Shown piece after piece: positions 1 through 8,432 of a stretch of 12,505 nt of DNA (position 1 is its first letter; each line of letters starts with the position of its first letter). The notes beneath the pieces are model-generated. The model ran no database searches. It saw nothing but the letters and a program-made list of their open reading frames with translations, and was not told where the DNA came from. The stretch is taken from contig JAEZDS010000149.1 in NCBI GenBank assembly GCA_023433205.1, forward strand, positions 1 through 12,505, in the 5' to 3' direction. Source of the DNA: Bacteroidota bacterium (GTDB lineage: Bacteria; Bacteroidota; Bacteroidia; B-17B0; Aurantibacillaceae). The translations under genes and the position numbers were made by a program.

Positions 1-217
1 TATTTTTGGAAGTCCCTGTACGGCCGCTGTAGGCCGGCGAAAAAACCGCAACAGGCGGATTACTGGAAAAAAGATTAAAAAAACTAAAAGGAGAAAGATT
101 GGGTTCCCCTTTTGCACTGATGGTACTCGCAAAACAGATGGGGCGGGGTGCAATGGCGTTTTGCAGATAGCGCTGTACCTGCTGCACACTGAGGTCTTTA
201 GGATTAAGGCTGAGCAT
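1..217 (-). CDS. Flavin reductase-family protein (FMN-binding split barrel), 5' part only
   Basis: The first 72 codons of a minus-strand gene that leaves the window at base 1. It starts at an ATG (217-215). My translation begins MLSLNPKDLSVQQVQRYL and continues with AIAPRPICFASTISAKG and PNLSPFSFFNLFSSNPP, then VFSPAYSGR. The APRPI.F.ST...G..NLSPFSFFN..S.NPP pattern is the N-terminal signature of the flavin reductase-like / flavoredoxin family, which bind FMN in a split-barrel fold. The family's substrate is not predictable from this fragment; members reduce flavins or act as flavoredoxins in the cytoplasm. A TAnnTTTG promoter element lies immediately upstream (231-224), so it probably has its own promoter and is not just read through from the receptor gene 60 bp away. 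Only the C-terminal part is unseen, so intactness cannot be judged. Confidence 0.85.
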   Translation of the reverse strand, partial: MLSLNPKDLSVQQVQRYLQNAIAPRPICFASTISAKGEPNLSPFSFFNLFSSNPPVAVFSPAYSGRTGTSKN

Positions 218-223
218 AGCGGC

Positions 224-231
224 CAAAGGTA
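224..231 (-). promoter_or_regulatory. -7 promoter element (TACCTTTG) of the flavin reductase gene
   Basis: On the minus strand the sequence reads TACCTTTG, an exact match to the Bacteroidota -7 consensus TAnnTTTG. It is followed by only six bases (GCCGCT) before the ATG. A transcription start at the usual distance would fall at or within a few bases of the start codon, implying a leaderless or very short-leader mRNA. I see no good -33 TTG/TTTG at 19-20 bp upstream, so the call rests on the -7 box alone. Confidence 0.5.
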
Positions 232-277
232 ACAAAATGCCGGCGTATTTTTTTGCGCCTGGCCCATGTTGGCATTC

Positions 278-2779
278 TTAAAAGCTCACCTGCAACTTCA
301 CGTTCACCTGCCGGCTTGTGAGATAGTTGGGGATAGCGTAGCGGTTTCCGGTTACATCCTGCACCCAGTTATAGGAAACTGAGTTCTGGATCTGCAGCAG
401 GTTAAAAACCTCAGCAAAGATCCATACTTCTTTTAAAGTGTTTACAAATTTGCGTTCACCCTTTTCTCTGCCTGCTGAAAGAAGATTGTAGGCAAAACCG
501 CAATCTACCCGGCGATATGGAGGCATACGAAGCACCTGCTGGTAACGCAAATGAGTGGGCGGACCAAACGGCAAGCCCGACCCAAACTGTAAGTTAAGAT
601 TGAACTTAAATGCAGGATACCTTGGCAGGTAATCCTGGAAAAAAAGACCGAAAGTTACCAGCTGATCGGTAGGGCGGGGAATGTAACCCGGATCCACTAA
701 CTGGCTGTCGGCCAGCACCTCAAATGCCTGCCCCTTCAGTATGCGGTCTCCGTCCTCATTAAAATACTGCCAGTGAATGTTATCCCTGCTGTATTCTTTC
801 GTACTAAGAACTCCCAGCGTTGCCCAGCTTTCAACTCCCTGTACAAATTCGCCGTTGATCCTTATGTCGGCGCCGGTTGCATAACCCTTTGTATTGTTGT
901 TGGCAAAATACCTTATCCGTACGTTATCAATCTCATAGGGAACAATACTGCTGAGTTCTTTATAATAAGCTGCCATCAGCAGCTTAAAAGGGCGGTTCCA
1001 CATTTTAAAAATATAATCGCTGGTAAAAACGTAGTGCAACGAGCGCTGCGCTTTTACACCGGTATTTATTGTGCCATTAATGTTCCTTAACTCGCGGTAA
1101 AAAGGCGGCTGATAGTAGAATCCGCCGCTGAGTTTAAAAAGCCAGTTGTTGCGCCAGTTCGGTTTATATGCCATGGTAATACGTGGCGATATTACCAGCT
1201 GTTCATTCACAGTCCAGTAATTGGCACGAACCCCGGCAGTAAACCTGAATGAGGAGGAGTCGCGAAGTGTTCTTGTGGTATTTATCTGCGTATAGGCCTG
1301 CGAGCGCATTGACAGGAGTTCAATCCTTGTCTTATACACATCAATCAGGTTTATTTCTACAGGACTATAAGGTACAGCAAAGCCGGCAGAATCAACCATT
1401 CTCCATTCTCCCAGCTTGTCATCTATTCTTTCAAACTGCTGGCGGGCACCCCATAAAACTTCGGTTCTGTTGCTGATAGTGTGCCAGCCCTTGTGCTCAA
1501 TGTTGTACACCTGGGCGGTGAGATAATTCCGGCCATTATTTAAAAAAGTGCCAACGCCTCGGTTAAATGCAACCTGCCCGAAATTGGGTTTGCCCAGATC
1601 GGCTTCCAGCTGATCAATCCAGTACTGACCCTGCACGGTATAGAGTTCTTGCTCATCTGCACGGTACGCACTGGTGATAAATTTCAAGCGGGTTTTACGT
1701 GAAGGCCGCAATGTTGCAGAGAGCGCGCCCATATAGGTATTGTACTGCATCAGCTCCTGCCCGTCGAAATGAACAAAGAACCTTAATGCGTTATTGATGG
1801 TGCCAAAGGTAGTTTCACGGGTGGCCGGTATCACCAGATACCTATTGTTTGCAATATTTCCCAGCGCTTCAATTCTGAATTTCGGACTGATCTCAAATAC
1901 CAGATAACTCTGCAGGTCCATAGAACTCGGCCTGTATTCACCTTCGGTATCGAGTCCGCGCAGCAAATACGCATTGGTTCTGTACCGGCCCCCCACATTC
2001 CATGAAAGTAACCGGTTTCTGGTTACACCTTCCAGCTGAAGGTTTCCTCCGAGCAGACTGGCCGACGCATTGCCCGAAAATTTCGTTGGTTTCCGGTAAG
2101 TTATATCGAGCACGCTGCTCAGTTTGTCGCCATAACGGGCCTCAAAACCGCCGGCAGAAAAATTGATGTTCTGCACCATGTAAGGATTGGCGAAACTCAG
2201 CCCTTCCTGCTGACCGCTGCGAACAAGAAATGGACGATATACTTCAATATCGTTAACATAAACCAGGTTCTCGTCAAAATTCCCTCCTCTCACACTGTAA
2301 CCGCTGCTTAACTCATTGTTGCTGCTTACACCCAACTGCGTTTTTATGATATCTTCAAGGTTCCCTGTTGGGCTGGGAATTCTAATGAAGTTCTTGGGAT
2401 CAAGATGTACAGATTCATCTGAACGGGATTTAAAATCACGTACCTCCACAACATCTATCATCTTGTTGCGGGTTATCAGTACCGGTGAATACTGCAGCTT
2501 TTCGCCGGGACCGGCAATCAGAGTATAAGTGTGCTGAATGTGATTAAGGTTATAATACATCAGGGTGAGTGTAACACCGATTTCCACTTCAAGGGTGTAC
2601 CTGCCGTAAGAATCGGCATAGGTGTATGTTTGCGGAAACTCCTTAACCGCTACAGCCGCTCTTTCCACGCGCTCTCCCTGGTCGTCGGTTACTATGCCTG
2701 ATATGGTAGCTTTCTGAGCGTGCAGAAGAACACAGCAGCAGACAAGGAGAAAGAGGATATAATGTCTAAGAGAACTCAG
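278..2779 (-). CDS. TonB-dependent outer-membrane receptor with carboxypeptidase-like N-terminal domain
   Basis: Outer-membrane active-transport receptor powered by TonB-ExbBD; the ligand is not predictable. The reading frame is open from a stop at 2812-2810 to the stop at 278. The first standard start codon is a GTG at 2668, which lies inside the N-terminal domain and so is too late. Upstream of it the frame encodes a signal peptide (core ILFLLVCCCVLLHA, then QKATISG) and the start of a carboxypeptidase regulatory-like domain (SGIVTDDQGERVERAAV). I placed the start at the CTG at 2779, giving about 833 aa, but this is uncertain. Next come the plug domain (VVEVRDF, then YSVRGGNFDENLVYVNDIE and YRPFLVRSGQQEG) and a long beta-barrel ending in VKLQVSF, with the C-terminal Phe expected for outer-membrane insertion. 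No SusD partner is adjacent. It follows the LtaS-like gene by about 33 bp, so the two may be cotranscribed. Confidence 0.88.
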   Translation of the reverse strand: MSSLRHYILFLLVCCCVLLHAQKATISGIVTDDQGERVERAAVAVKEFPQTYTYADSYGRYTLEVEIGVTLTLMYYNLNHIQHTYTLIAGPGEKLQYSPVLITRNKMIDVVEVRDFKSRSDESVHLDPKNFIRIPSPTGNLEDIIKTQLGVSSNNELSSGYSVRGGNFDENLVYVNDIEVYRPFLVRSGQQEGLSFANPYMVQNINFSAGGFEARYGDKLSSVLDITYRKPTKFSGNASASLLGGNLQLEGVTRNRLLSWNVGGRYRTNAYLLRGLDTEGEYRPSSMDLQSYLVFEISPKFRIEALGNIANNRYLVIPATRETTFGTINNALRFFVHFDGQELMQYNTYMGALSATLRPSRKTRLKFITSAYRADEQELYTVQGQYWIDQLEADLGKPNFGQVAFNRGVGTFLNNGRNYLTAQVYNIEHKGWHTISNRTEVLWGARQQFERIDDKLGEWRMVDSAGFAVPYSPVEINLIDVYKTRIELLSMRSQAYTQINTTRTLRDSSSFRFTAGVRANYWTVNEQLVISPRITMAYKPNWRNNWLFKLSGGFYYQPPFYRELRNINGTINTGVKAQRSLHYVFTSDYIFKMWNRPFKLLMAAYYKELSSIVPYEIDNVRIRYFANNNTKGYATGADIRINGEFVQGVESWATLGVLSTKEYSRDNIHWQYFNEDGDRILKGQAFEVLADSQLVDPGYIPRPTDQLVTFGLFFQDYLPRYPAFKFNLNLQFGSGLPFGPPTHLRYQQVLRMPPYRRVDCGFAYNLLSAGREKGERKFVNTLKEVWIFAEVFNLLQIQNSVSYNWVQDVTGNRYAIPNYLTSRQVNVKLQVSF

Positions 2780-2812
2780 AAATAAAAAGATAACGAATAT
2801 ACAGAGATATTA

Positions 2813-4744
2813 TTATTCGGACATTGAATCACTTGCGTGGGGCAGGCCGGAAGCGTAAAAATTTCTGATCCCATCGTTAAGAAGAGTATGGTTATAGGTC
2901 TGTAAAAAGGCTCTGAAGCGGGTTTTTACCAGGGAATCGCATATGGGGAACCTGCCGTGTATGTTAGTGCTCAGACTGCTGTCGCGCAGATAGTTGTAGG
3001 CAGCTCCCACGTTTTCGTTTTGAAAAACATAAAACAAGGAGTCTGTAAAAACATGGTGATTGCCGTCTCCATGATAAAAGGCTATTCTGTTTTTATGGCT
3101 GGATCCTGCTGAACCAAAAGCAAAAAAAGGCTTGTTATAGCCCAGCAGCAGCATGGTTTCGGGTAGAATATCAATCTGACTGTACACTTTATTGTAGGTG
3201 CCGGCCAAAGAATTGTCTGGCTTAAAAAAAAGTACCGGAATTGAAAGGTTGGCAAGCGGGTTGGGTATAAAAAACTTTTCAGAGATAGCGGCATGATCAG
3301 CAACCAGCACAAATAAGGTGTTATTATACCAGTTCATGTTGCGGGCCACTTTAAAAAACCTCATCAGCGAATAATCGGCATAACGAAGGGCTGTTTCAAT
3401 TGACGGCTGATCTGCTCCGAATTTCTGACGATATTTTTCGGGGATCATGTAAGGGTGGTGCGAACTAAGTGTGAATGCCGCTGCATGAAATGGCTGCTTA
3501 AAATCATCGAGTTTCTGTGCTGTGAATTGCAGAAATTCTTCATCCCAGATGCCCCAATAACCATCAAAGTCTGTCGAATTCGGATATTCGTTCTTGCCGT
3601 AATAGGCGTTGTAGCCGGCCTGCCGTGTCCAGTCGGTAAAATTCATGGTGCCGTTTTTGCCACCGTGAAAAAATGCTGTGTGATAACCTTCGGGCCCTAA
3701 CAAAGATGCGTAGGAACTTAGTTCGTTTGTCGCAAATGAGCTGTTGATGATGGGATTGTCGAGCATGGAGGGCATAGAAGCCAGTATTGCGGGTATCCCT
3801 TCTATACTTTTGGTACTGTTTGAAAAAGCATTGGTAAATACAAGTCCATGCTGCATCAGGCTGTCGAGGAATGGGGTAAAGCTTTTTTTCCTGCCGAGTG
3901 AAGTGTATTCTTTTGAGAAACTTTCAAGCACAAGCACCACCAGGTTTTGTTTTGTGAATTTTTTCTCAGAGAAGTGATGAACCGGGTGGTAGATGTTTAT
4001 AAGCTGCTCTTGAGTAAAAAAACGGTATTCCTCAGGTGTTTCGTTTCCCAGGGTCTTGATAAGTGTAAATGGCGTGTTTAGTACCAGTGCTGCACGACCT
4101 GGTCTGGTGCAGGCTCCCGCGGTTACAATCTCAATGGGCGTAGGTTGTAGCCCTCCGCGCAGTGCTACTACCGTTGCAGAAAGTGTGGTTGTAATTAAAG
4201 CTGTAACGATGGCGATTTTTCTGCCGGTGAGTCTTTCAACAACAGCTTCCGGCACTTTAATTTTTTTGTAAAGACACAGAAAGATGAGGCTGAATAAAAC
4301 AAAAATCAAAATCAGCCACCAGTATTCAGCCACAAATCGGGGAAGTAATTGCCGCAGATCACTCTGGCCACCGATCTGCTTTAAAAGGTCAGCCCCCGAT
4401 CTTTTCCCGATAAAGGAAAAATACGCGGTATCTATAAAATTTGCGGCAAGAAAGACAATGTTAACCACAGCGAATAGCCAGAATAAAAGTTTCTGGTACC
4501 AGCCTTTGTAAAAGTGTTTAAACGGAATAACTGACAGCAGTATAAAAATGCTGTTGCCTGCAATAATACTAAAGCTGTCGAAGCGCAATCCATTAAGTGC
4601 ATCAGACCAAAACAAGGCCAAATTGGTCCCGAAATGGTTTACATGAACAATAAAAAAGATGAAACGGCTAAGAGAATAAAATAGGAAGCACAACAACAAT
4701 CGTTTGATCAGAACATTAAGCTGTTGCAGGTAGTTTACTGGCAC
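2813..4744 (-). CDS. LTA synthase-family membrane sulfatase / phosphoglycerol-type transferase
   Basis: A 643-aa inner-membrane enzyme with five predicted transmembrane segments (about residues 13-33, 57-75, 84-105, 142-160, 177-195) followed by a periplasmic alkaline-phosphatase-fold domain. Visible active-site features are LVLESFSKE (metal ligand Glu274), NSTKSIEGIPAI (nucleophile probably Thr311), SSHHPY (His429/430) and VADHAA (Asp483-His484). In Gram-positives this family polymerises lipoteichoic acid. Bacteroidota lack LTA, and the role of their homologues is unsettled; transfer of phosphoglycerol or phosphoethanolamine to an envelope glycan or lipid is a family-based inference. The start is GTG at 4744: an in-frame stop lies 27 bp upstream and no ATG occurs before the catalytic domain. 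It is divergent from recQ (38 bp) and followed by the TonB-dependent receptor frame, which opens directly after its TAA stop. No key residue appears missing. Confidence 0.87.
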   Translation of the reverse strand: MPVNYLQQLNVLIKRLLLCFLFYSLSRFIFFIVHVNHFGTNLALFWSDALNGLRFDSFSIIAGNSIFILLSVIPFKHFYKGWYQKLLFWLFAVVNIVFLAANFIDTAYFSFIGKRSGADLLKQIGGQSDLRQLLPRFVAEYWWLILIFVLFSLIFLCLYKKIKVPEAVVERLTGRKIAIVTALITTTLSATVVALRGGLQPTPIEIVTAGACTRPGRAALVLNTPFTLIKTLGNETPEEYRFFTQEQLINIYHPVHHFSEKKFTKQNLVVLVLESFSKEYTSLGRKKSFTPFLDSLMQHGLVFTNAFSNSTKSIEGIPAILASMPSMLDNPIINSSFATNELSSYASLLGPEGYHTAFFHGGKNGTMNFTDWTRQAGYNAYYGKNEYPNSTDFDGYWGIWDEEFLQFTAQKLDDFKQPFHAAAFTLSSHHPYMIPEKYRQKFGADQPSIETALRYADYSLMRFFKVARNMNWYNNTLFVLVADHAAISEKFFIPNPLANLSIPVLFFKPDNSLAGTYNKVYSQIDILPETMLLLGYNKPFFAFGSAGSSHKNRIAFYHGDGNHHVFTDSLFYVFQNENVGAAYNYLRDSSLSTNIHGRFPICDSLVKTRFRAFLQTYNHTLLNDGIRNFYASGLPHASDSMSE

Positions 4745-4782
4745 AGGATTACTGCCCGGATGCGGCCTTTACTGAAAAATTA

Positions 4783-6714
4783 ATGAAATTAGCGCCTGAT
4801 AACCTCGCCATGGCCACAAATATAAAGGAAGATATTTATTTGATCCTTAAAAAATACTGGGGTTACGACACATTCAGGCCGTTGCAGGAGGAGATCATTA
4901 CCGCAGCTGCCAGCAGAAAAGATGTGCTTGCACTGTTGCCCACGGGAGGTGGCAAGTCTATTTGTTTCCAGGTTCCTGGTCTGGTTCTGGGCGGAGCAAC
5001 TCTGGTTATTTCACCATTGATTGCACTAATGAACGATCAGGTTGAGAATCTGAAGAAACGCGGCATTTCGGCTGTTGCCCTTACCGCGCAGATGAACGCA
5101 AGACAGATTGATGTGGCGCTCAGCAACGCGGCCCAGGGCCATGTTCAGTTCATTTACGTTTCGCCCGAACGGCTGCAAAACGAGGGATTCAGACAAAGCC
5201 TTTCTTATCTGCCCATTACGCTTATCGCTGTTGATGAGGCGCACTGTATTTCGCAGTGGGGCTACGATTTCAGACCAAGTTACTTAAAGGTATCGGAGGT
5301 ACGCGCTTATTTTAAAGACATCAGCATCATTGCCTTAACAGCAAGCGCAACCCGAGAAGTTATAGAAGATATCCAGCTACGACTTGAATTTAAGGACCAG
5401 AAAGTATTCAGACAAAGTTTCAGCCGCCCTAATTTGCGCTATGTGGTGCAGAAGGAGGACAATAAACATGAACGACTGATGAAAATTATCAGGAATGTTG
5501 GAGGAACGGGCGTGGTATATGTGCGCAACAGAAAAGCCACAATGGAGATTGCCAGATGGCTTAACAAACAAAACATTACAGCTCAGGCCTATCACGCCGG
5601 TTTGAAATATGACGAAAGGCAGGCGATACAGCAGGCATGGATAGATAACCGCACTCAGGTTATATGCGCCACCAACGCGTTTGGAATGGGAATCGATAAA
5701 CCGGAGGTGCGTTTTGTTGTTCACATCGATCTGCCTGATAGCCTCGAAGCATATTTCCAGGAAGCCGGCAGAGCTGGTCGTGATGGTAAACCCGCTTACT
5801 GCGTTATGCTTTATTCGGGGTCTGACCAGCAAAAACTTCTGGACAATTTCGAGCGGGGTTTTCCTGAGACTGAATACATTAAGCAGGTTTATCAGGCTTT
5901 GTGCAATTACTACCAGGTTGCAGTTGGGGCAGGGCAGGGTTTAAGCTTTGAGTTTGATATTGGCCGGGTGTGTGCCAGTTATAACCTCCAGCCGGTTCTG
6001 GTATATAACAGCATCAGGTTCATGGAAAAGGAGAATCTTTTATCTCTTCTTGATGCTGGATTCGAACCATCCAAAGTAATGATGCGTGCAAACAGGGAGG
6101 AGATATATGAGATCCAGGTTCGCAGTCCAAAACATGAACCATTGATAAAGACCTTGTTGCGCAGTTATGGCGGCTTATTTGAAGATTACGTTTTTATAAA
6201 TGAGGAAGAGATAGCGCGCCGGCTCAAAACAGGAAGTGTGGCTGTAAAAACAATGCTGGAATACCTTGATGGTGAGGAAATACTTTCTTATGTACCTCAA
6301 AGCCTGTTGCCGCGAATTGTTTTTTTGCAAGACAGGATGAATGTAAAATTTTTCAGGATCAGTCCTGAGAACTACCAGATGCTTAAAACCAGGCAACTTG
6401 AAAGGATCAATTCGGTAATTGATTACAGCAACAATTCTGCGTTATGCAGGCAGGTTCAGTTATTAAAATATTTCAACGAGTTTAATTATGCTGATTGCGG
6501 TTACTGCGATGTATGCCTGTCTAAAAAACCCAAAGATTACAGCAAGGTGAAATCAAAGATCAAAAATCTGCTGAGCGAGAGAAGCAGAACGTTGTATGAA
6601 CTCAAAACTGCTATGTCTTCTGAAAATGACCAAACCTGGACCACTGCCTTCAACGAGCTGATCGACGATGGTTTTGTTGAAGAAGAAAATGAGTCTTACC
6701 GAATTAAAAAGTAA
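4783..6714 (+). CDS. recQ: ATP-dependent DNA helicase RecQ (short form without HRDC)
   Basis: A superfamily 2 3'-5' DNA helicase acting in recombinational repair and fork processing, 643 aa. Motifs in order: motif 0 WGYDTFRPLQEEII (26-39); Walker A LLPTGGGKS (51-59); motif Ia VISPLIALMNDQ (75-86); DEAH box (151-154) with the RecQ-type aromatic loop CISQWGYDFRPSY; motif III ALTASAT (184-190); motif V ATNAFGMGID (296-305); motif VI QEAGRAGRD (326-334). The zinc-binding site is probably Cys555, Cys572, Cys575 and Cys578. After it come only ~65 residues, a small helical or winged-helix-like tail, with no HRDC domain; Bacteroidota often carry such short RecQs. Start chosen at the first ATG (4783). 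The ATG at 4810 (residue 10) is a fair alternative, since motif 0 begins soon after and neither has a clear Shine-Dalgarno sequence. Its TAA stop directly abuts the stop of the convergent lipoprotein gene. Confidence 0.95.
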   Translation: MKLAPDNLAMATNIKEDIYLILKKYWGYDTFRPLQEEIITAAASRKDVLALLPTGGGKSICFQVPGLVLGGATLVISPLIALMNDQVENLKKRGISAVALTAQMNARQIDVALSNAAQGHVQFIYVSPERLQNEGFRQSLSYLPITLIAVDEAHCISQWGYDFRPSYLKVSEVRAYFKDISIIALTASATREVIEDIQLRLEFKDQKVFRQSFSRPNLRYVVQKEDNKHERLMKIIRNVGGTGVVYVRNRKATMEIARWLNKQNITAQAYHAGLKYDERQAIQQAWIDNRTQVICATNAFGMGIDKPEVRFVVHIDLPDSLEAYFQEAGRAGRDGKPAYCVMLYSGSDQQKLLDNFERGFPETEYIKQVYQALCNYYQVAVGAGQGLSFEFDIGRVCASYNLQPVLVYNSIRFMEKENLLSLLDAGFEPSKVMMRANREEIYEIQVRSPKHEPLIKTLLRSYGGLFEDYVFINEEEIARRLKTGSVAVKTMLEYLDGEEILSYVPQSLLPRIVFLQDRMNVKFFRISPENYQMLKTRQLERINSVIDYSNNSALCRQVQLLKYFNEFNYADCGYCDVCLSKKPKDYSKVKSKIKNLLSERSRTLYELKTAMSSENDQTWTTAFNELIDDGFVEEENESYRIKK

Positions 6715-7737
6715 TCATCTGAAGAATTTGAGCTCCCTCTGCTGTTTGAGCATTACATCGTATTCGATGGTTTGGTAGTTGTGAATGAGGAAGTACGGAC
6801 TTTTGGGAGTGATTACAAGTTTTGAAAAATTGATCTCACTGGGTGCCGTGCCCGTCATTGGGTTGTCGTAGATCACCGTCTCGCAGGTCTTAAAAAGTGT
6901 ATCTGTTTTTCTGGTAAGAAGCTCGTAACGCATAATACCTGCTTTGTTTGACCAGTATATCTTTTCATCCGCATTGTCGATACACAGATTCTCAAAAGGC
7001 AGTCCTTTGCTAAGCGCTGGAGCTTGAATTAAAGGGGTTTCCAGTCCGCTGTGGTTGTCTCGGATCAGCATTGTTACCTGCTGCTGGTTTGATTTCAGCC
7101 AGAGAATTTTATCCGATTTTTTAAAAGGAACGGTGCCCGGCAAATCATGCGGATCATTGGCAAAGGGTACTCCCTTAGCTGAAGCGCGAATCAGTCGTGA
7201 AGCTACCGTACTGAACGCATCCTGTAGGTAATAAAACGAATTTCCGGTGTGATCCCAGCGGGGATCGTGAGCGCCCTGGGTATTTGTAAGTTGTGCCGCA
7301 CTATCGCCATTGACTTTTATTTTGATGATGTTGGCGTTGGCATCGCTGAAAAGTATCCAGCCTTTGTGATTAATGCTTGGCAAAAATTCACCCGTATTGC
7401 CAAGGTGGATGGTAGTACCGGTACGAAGGTTGTAGTTAATAAGACGGTTAGCACCCTGTATGTTTCCCCTGGTGATAAGCAGTACTTCTTCTGAATTTAC
7501 AGGGTTGTAAAAAAAAGCGATCACGTTTTTCTCGTCGTCGCCGGTACTGTCAACCCAGTTGAAACCAGAAGGAGGAGGAGGTAAACTTTTGCAGTCAGGA
7601 TCGGCAACCGTATCAGGTGTGTTTGTGGGCGGATCAGGTTCAGGAGCCGGATCTTCTTTTTTCCTGCAGCCGCCTAGCAGCACACAAAATAGCAGCACAT
7701 AAACAGCATGGTAACGCACAGTGGTAAAGATATTCAA
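6715..7737 (-). CDS. Lipoprotein with TolB/WD40-like beta-propeller repeats, function unknown
   Basis: A 340-aa predicted lipoprotein: hydrophobic stretch VYVLLFCVLLGGC with lipobox Cys24, then a Pro/Asp/Glu-rich linker (EDPAPEPDPP) and a beta-strand-rich body. Segments such as INHKGWILFSD...IIKIKVNGDSAAQLTNT and HDPRWDHTGNSFYYL resemble the blades of TolB/PD40 propellers, in which a printed value is followed by a DPRWSPDG-like turn. I do not recognise a named family. The start is taken as TTG (7737), with AAGG four bases upstream; a GTG at codon 7 also leaves a workable signal peptide. It lies 15 bp after gldD with no terminator between, so it is probably cotranscribed with gldD and may serve the same envelope or gliding process (inference from position only). 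Its stop abuts that of recQ with no spacer. Confidence 0.75.
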   Translation of the reverse strand: MNIFTTVRYHAVYVLLFCVLLGGCRKKEDPAPEPDPPTNTPDTVADPDCKSLPPPPSGFNWVDSTGDDEKNVIAFFYNPVNSEEVLLITRGNIQGANRLINYNLRTGTTIHLGNTGEFLPSINHKGWILFSDANANIIKIKVNGDSAAQLTNTQGAHDPRWDHTGNSFYYLQDAFSTVASRLIRASAKGVPFANDPHDLPGTVPFKKSDKILWLKSNQQQVTMLIRDNHSGLETPLIQAPALSKGLPFENLCIDNADEKIYWSNKAGIMRYELLTRKTDTLFKTCETVIYDNPMTGTAPSEINFSKLVITPKSPYFLIHNYQTIEYDVMLKQQRELKFFR

Positions 7738-7752
7738 ATTGCCTTAAACAAT

Positions 7753-8334
7753 TTATTTTTTCCAGGCGGTTGTGTTTATCAGGTGCAGAATGTCCTGCTT
7801 AAGAAAATCAACCACTATTTTCAGGGAATCAGTGTTTGGTTTGGCGTTAAAATAGAGCGCACCTCTCAGGAAATGCCTGGTGCTGTCGGTAAGATAAAAT
7901 TGAACGGACGAGGCTGTGTTTCCGGCGATGTCAAATAAAAGACCGTAAACGTGACTGGAGTCCCTGAAGATGGGGATCTCATCAAGCCCGGTGGCCTTTA
8001 TCTGGTGGCGGTTGGCGAAATCATGCGAATCATCAAGGTAGGTAGGAAGATTGTTATTAACCTCTTTATAGCTGAGGTGAACGGTGGCTCTGAACTGGGG
8101 GAATACCAGGTTGAGCCAGCAGGGTTCCGCCCCCATGTGCCGGTCGGGTTCTATCCTGGCATAAGTGGGAATCTCGAAGCGGTAGGGGCAGGTAGTATCA
8201 AATTGTCTGTATTTTTTTTCCGGGAAATTGATTCGCGGATAACCGCGAGGTTTTGGGGAATAGAAATCTTCTTCCTCGCAGGAAACCAAACCGGAGAAGA
8301 GGATCCCACATAACAGAATTCGCAACAGCATCAT
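7753..8334 (-). CDS. gldD: Gliding motility lipoprotein GldD
   Basis: 193 aa, close to the usual GldD length. The signal peptide LRILLCGILFSGLVSC ends in a lipobox with Cys19, followed by acidic EEEDF. The family signature is clear: YSPKPRGYPRINFPEKKY (25-42), FDTTCPYRFEIPTYA (45-59), and WLNLVFPQF with VHLSY in the middle. GldD is one of the lipoproteins required for gliding in Flavobacterium and is found with type 9 secretion genes across Bacteroidota; its biochemical role is unknown. Two ATGs in a row (8334 and 8331) give the start. The promoter element TACTTTTG ends four bases upstream. The usual neighbour gldE is absent: ssb lies 98 bp upstream with nothing coding between. The lipoprotein gene follows 15 bp downstream. 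Confidence 0.9.
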   Translation of the reverse strand: MMLLRILLCGILFSGLVSCEEEDFYSPKPRGYPRINFPEKKYRQFDTTCPYRFEIPTYARIEPDRHMGAEPCWLNLVFPQFRATVHLSYKEVNNNLPTYLDDSHDFANRHQIKATGLDEIPIFRDSSHVYGLLFDIAGNTASSVQFYLTDSTRHFLRGALYFNAKPNTDSLKIVVDFLKQDILHLINTTAWKK

Positions 8335-8338
8335 ATGA

Positions 8339-8346
8339 CAAAAGTA
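8339..8346 (-). promoter_or_regulatory. -7 promoter element (TACTTTTG) of gldD
   Basis: An exact TAnnTTTG match on the minus strand, separated from the first gldD ATG by only TCAT. The transcription start would fall at the start codon, so the gldD mRNA may be leaderless. The -33 element is poor (a TTT about 21 bp upstream). It suggests gldD can be transcribed independently of ssb. Confidence 0.5.
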
Positions 8347-8381
8347 GCCTGGTCTGCGCTCATATTAAAGATTCAGGGATT

Positions 8382-8415
8382 GTCATTTTACATTTCTGGT
8401 GTTCATAAAAATGAC
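8382..8415. repeat. Inverted repeat in the ssb-gldD gap
   Basis: GTCATTTT (8382-8389) and AAAATGAC (8408-8415) form an 8-bp perfect stem around an 18-base loop. It sits just past the ssb stop and ahead of the gldD promoter. It is A/T-rich with a long loop, so it is a weak terminator at best; an operator-like site is equally possible. Confidence 0.4.
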
Positions 8416-8432
8416 TTGCTGCTGCAGATTGC

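Noticed and set aside
242..259. Possible terminator hairpin GGCG/CGCC behind the TonB-dependent receptor
   Set aside because: Only four base pairs around a ten-base loop and no clean T-run in the right direction; it overlaps the upstream region of the flavin reductase gene.
5377..5832. A 151-codon minus-strand frame inside recQ
   Set aside because: It is antisense to conserved helicase motifs IV-VI and shows no family features of its own.
2813..6714. The LtaS-like gene and recQ have the same length (643 codons) in divergent orientation
   Set aside because: The proteins are unrelated in sequence and fold; equal length is coincidence, not duplication.
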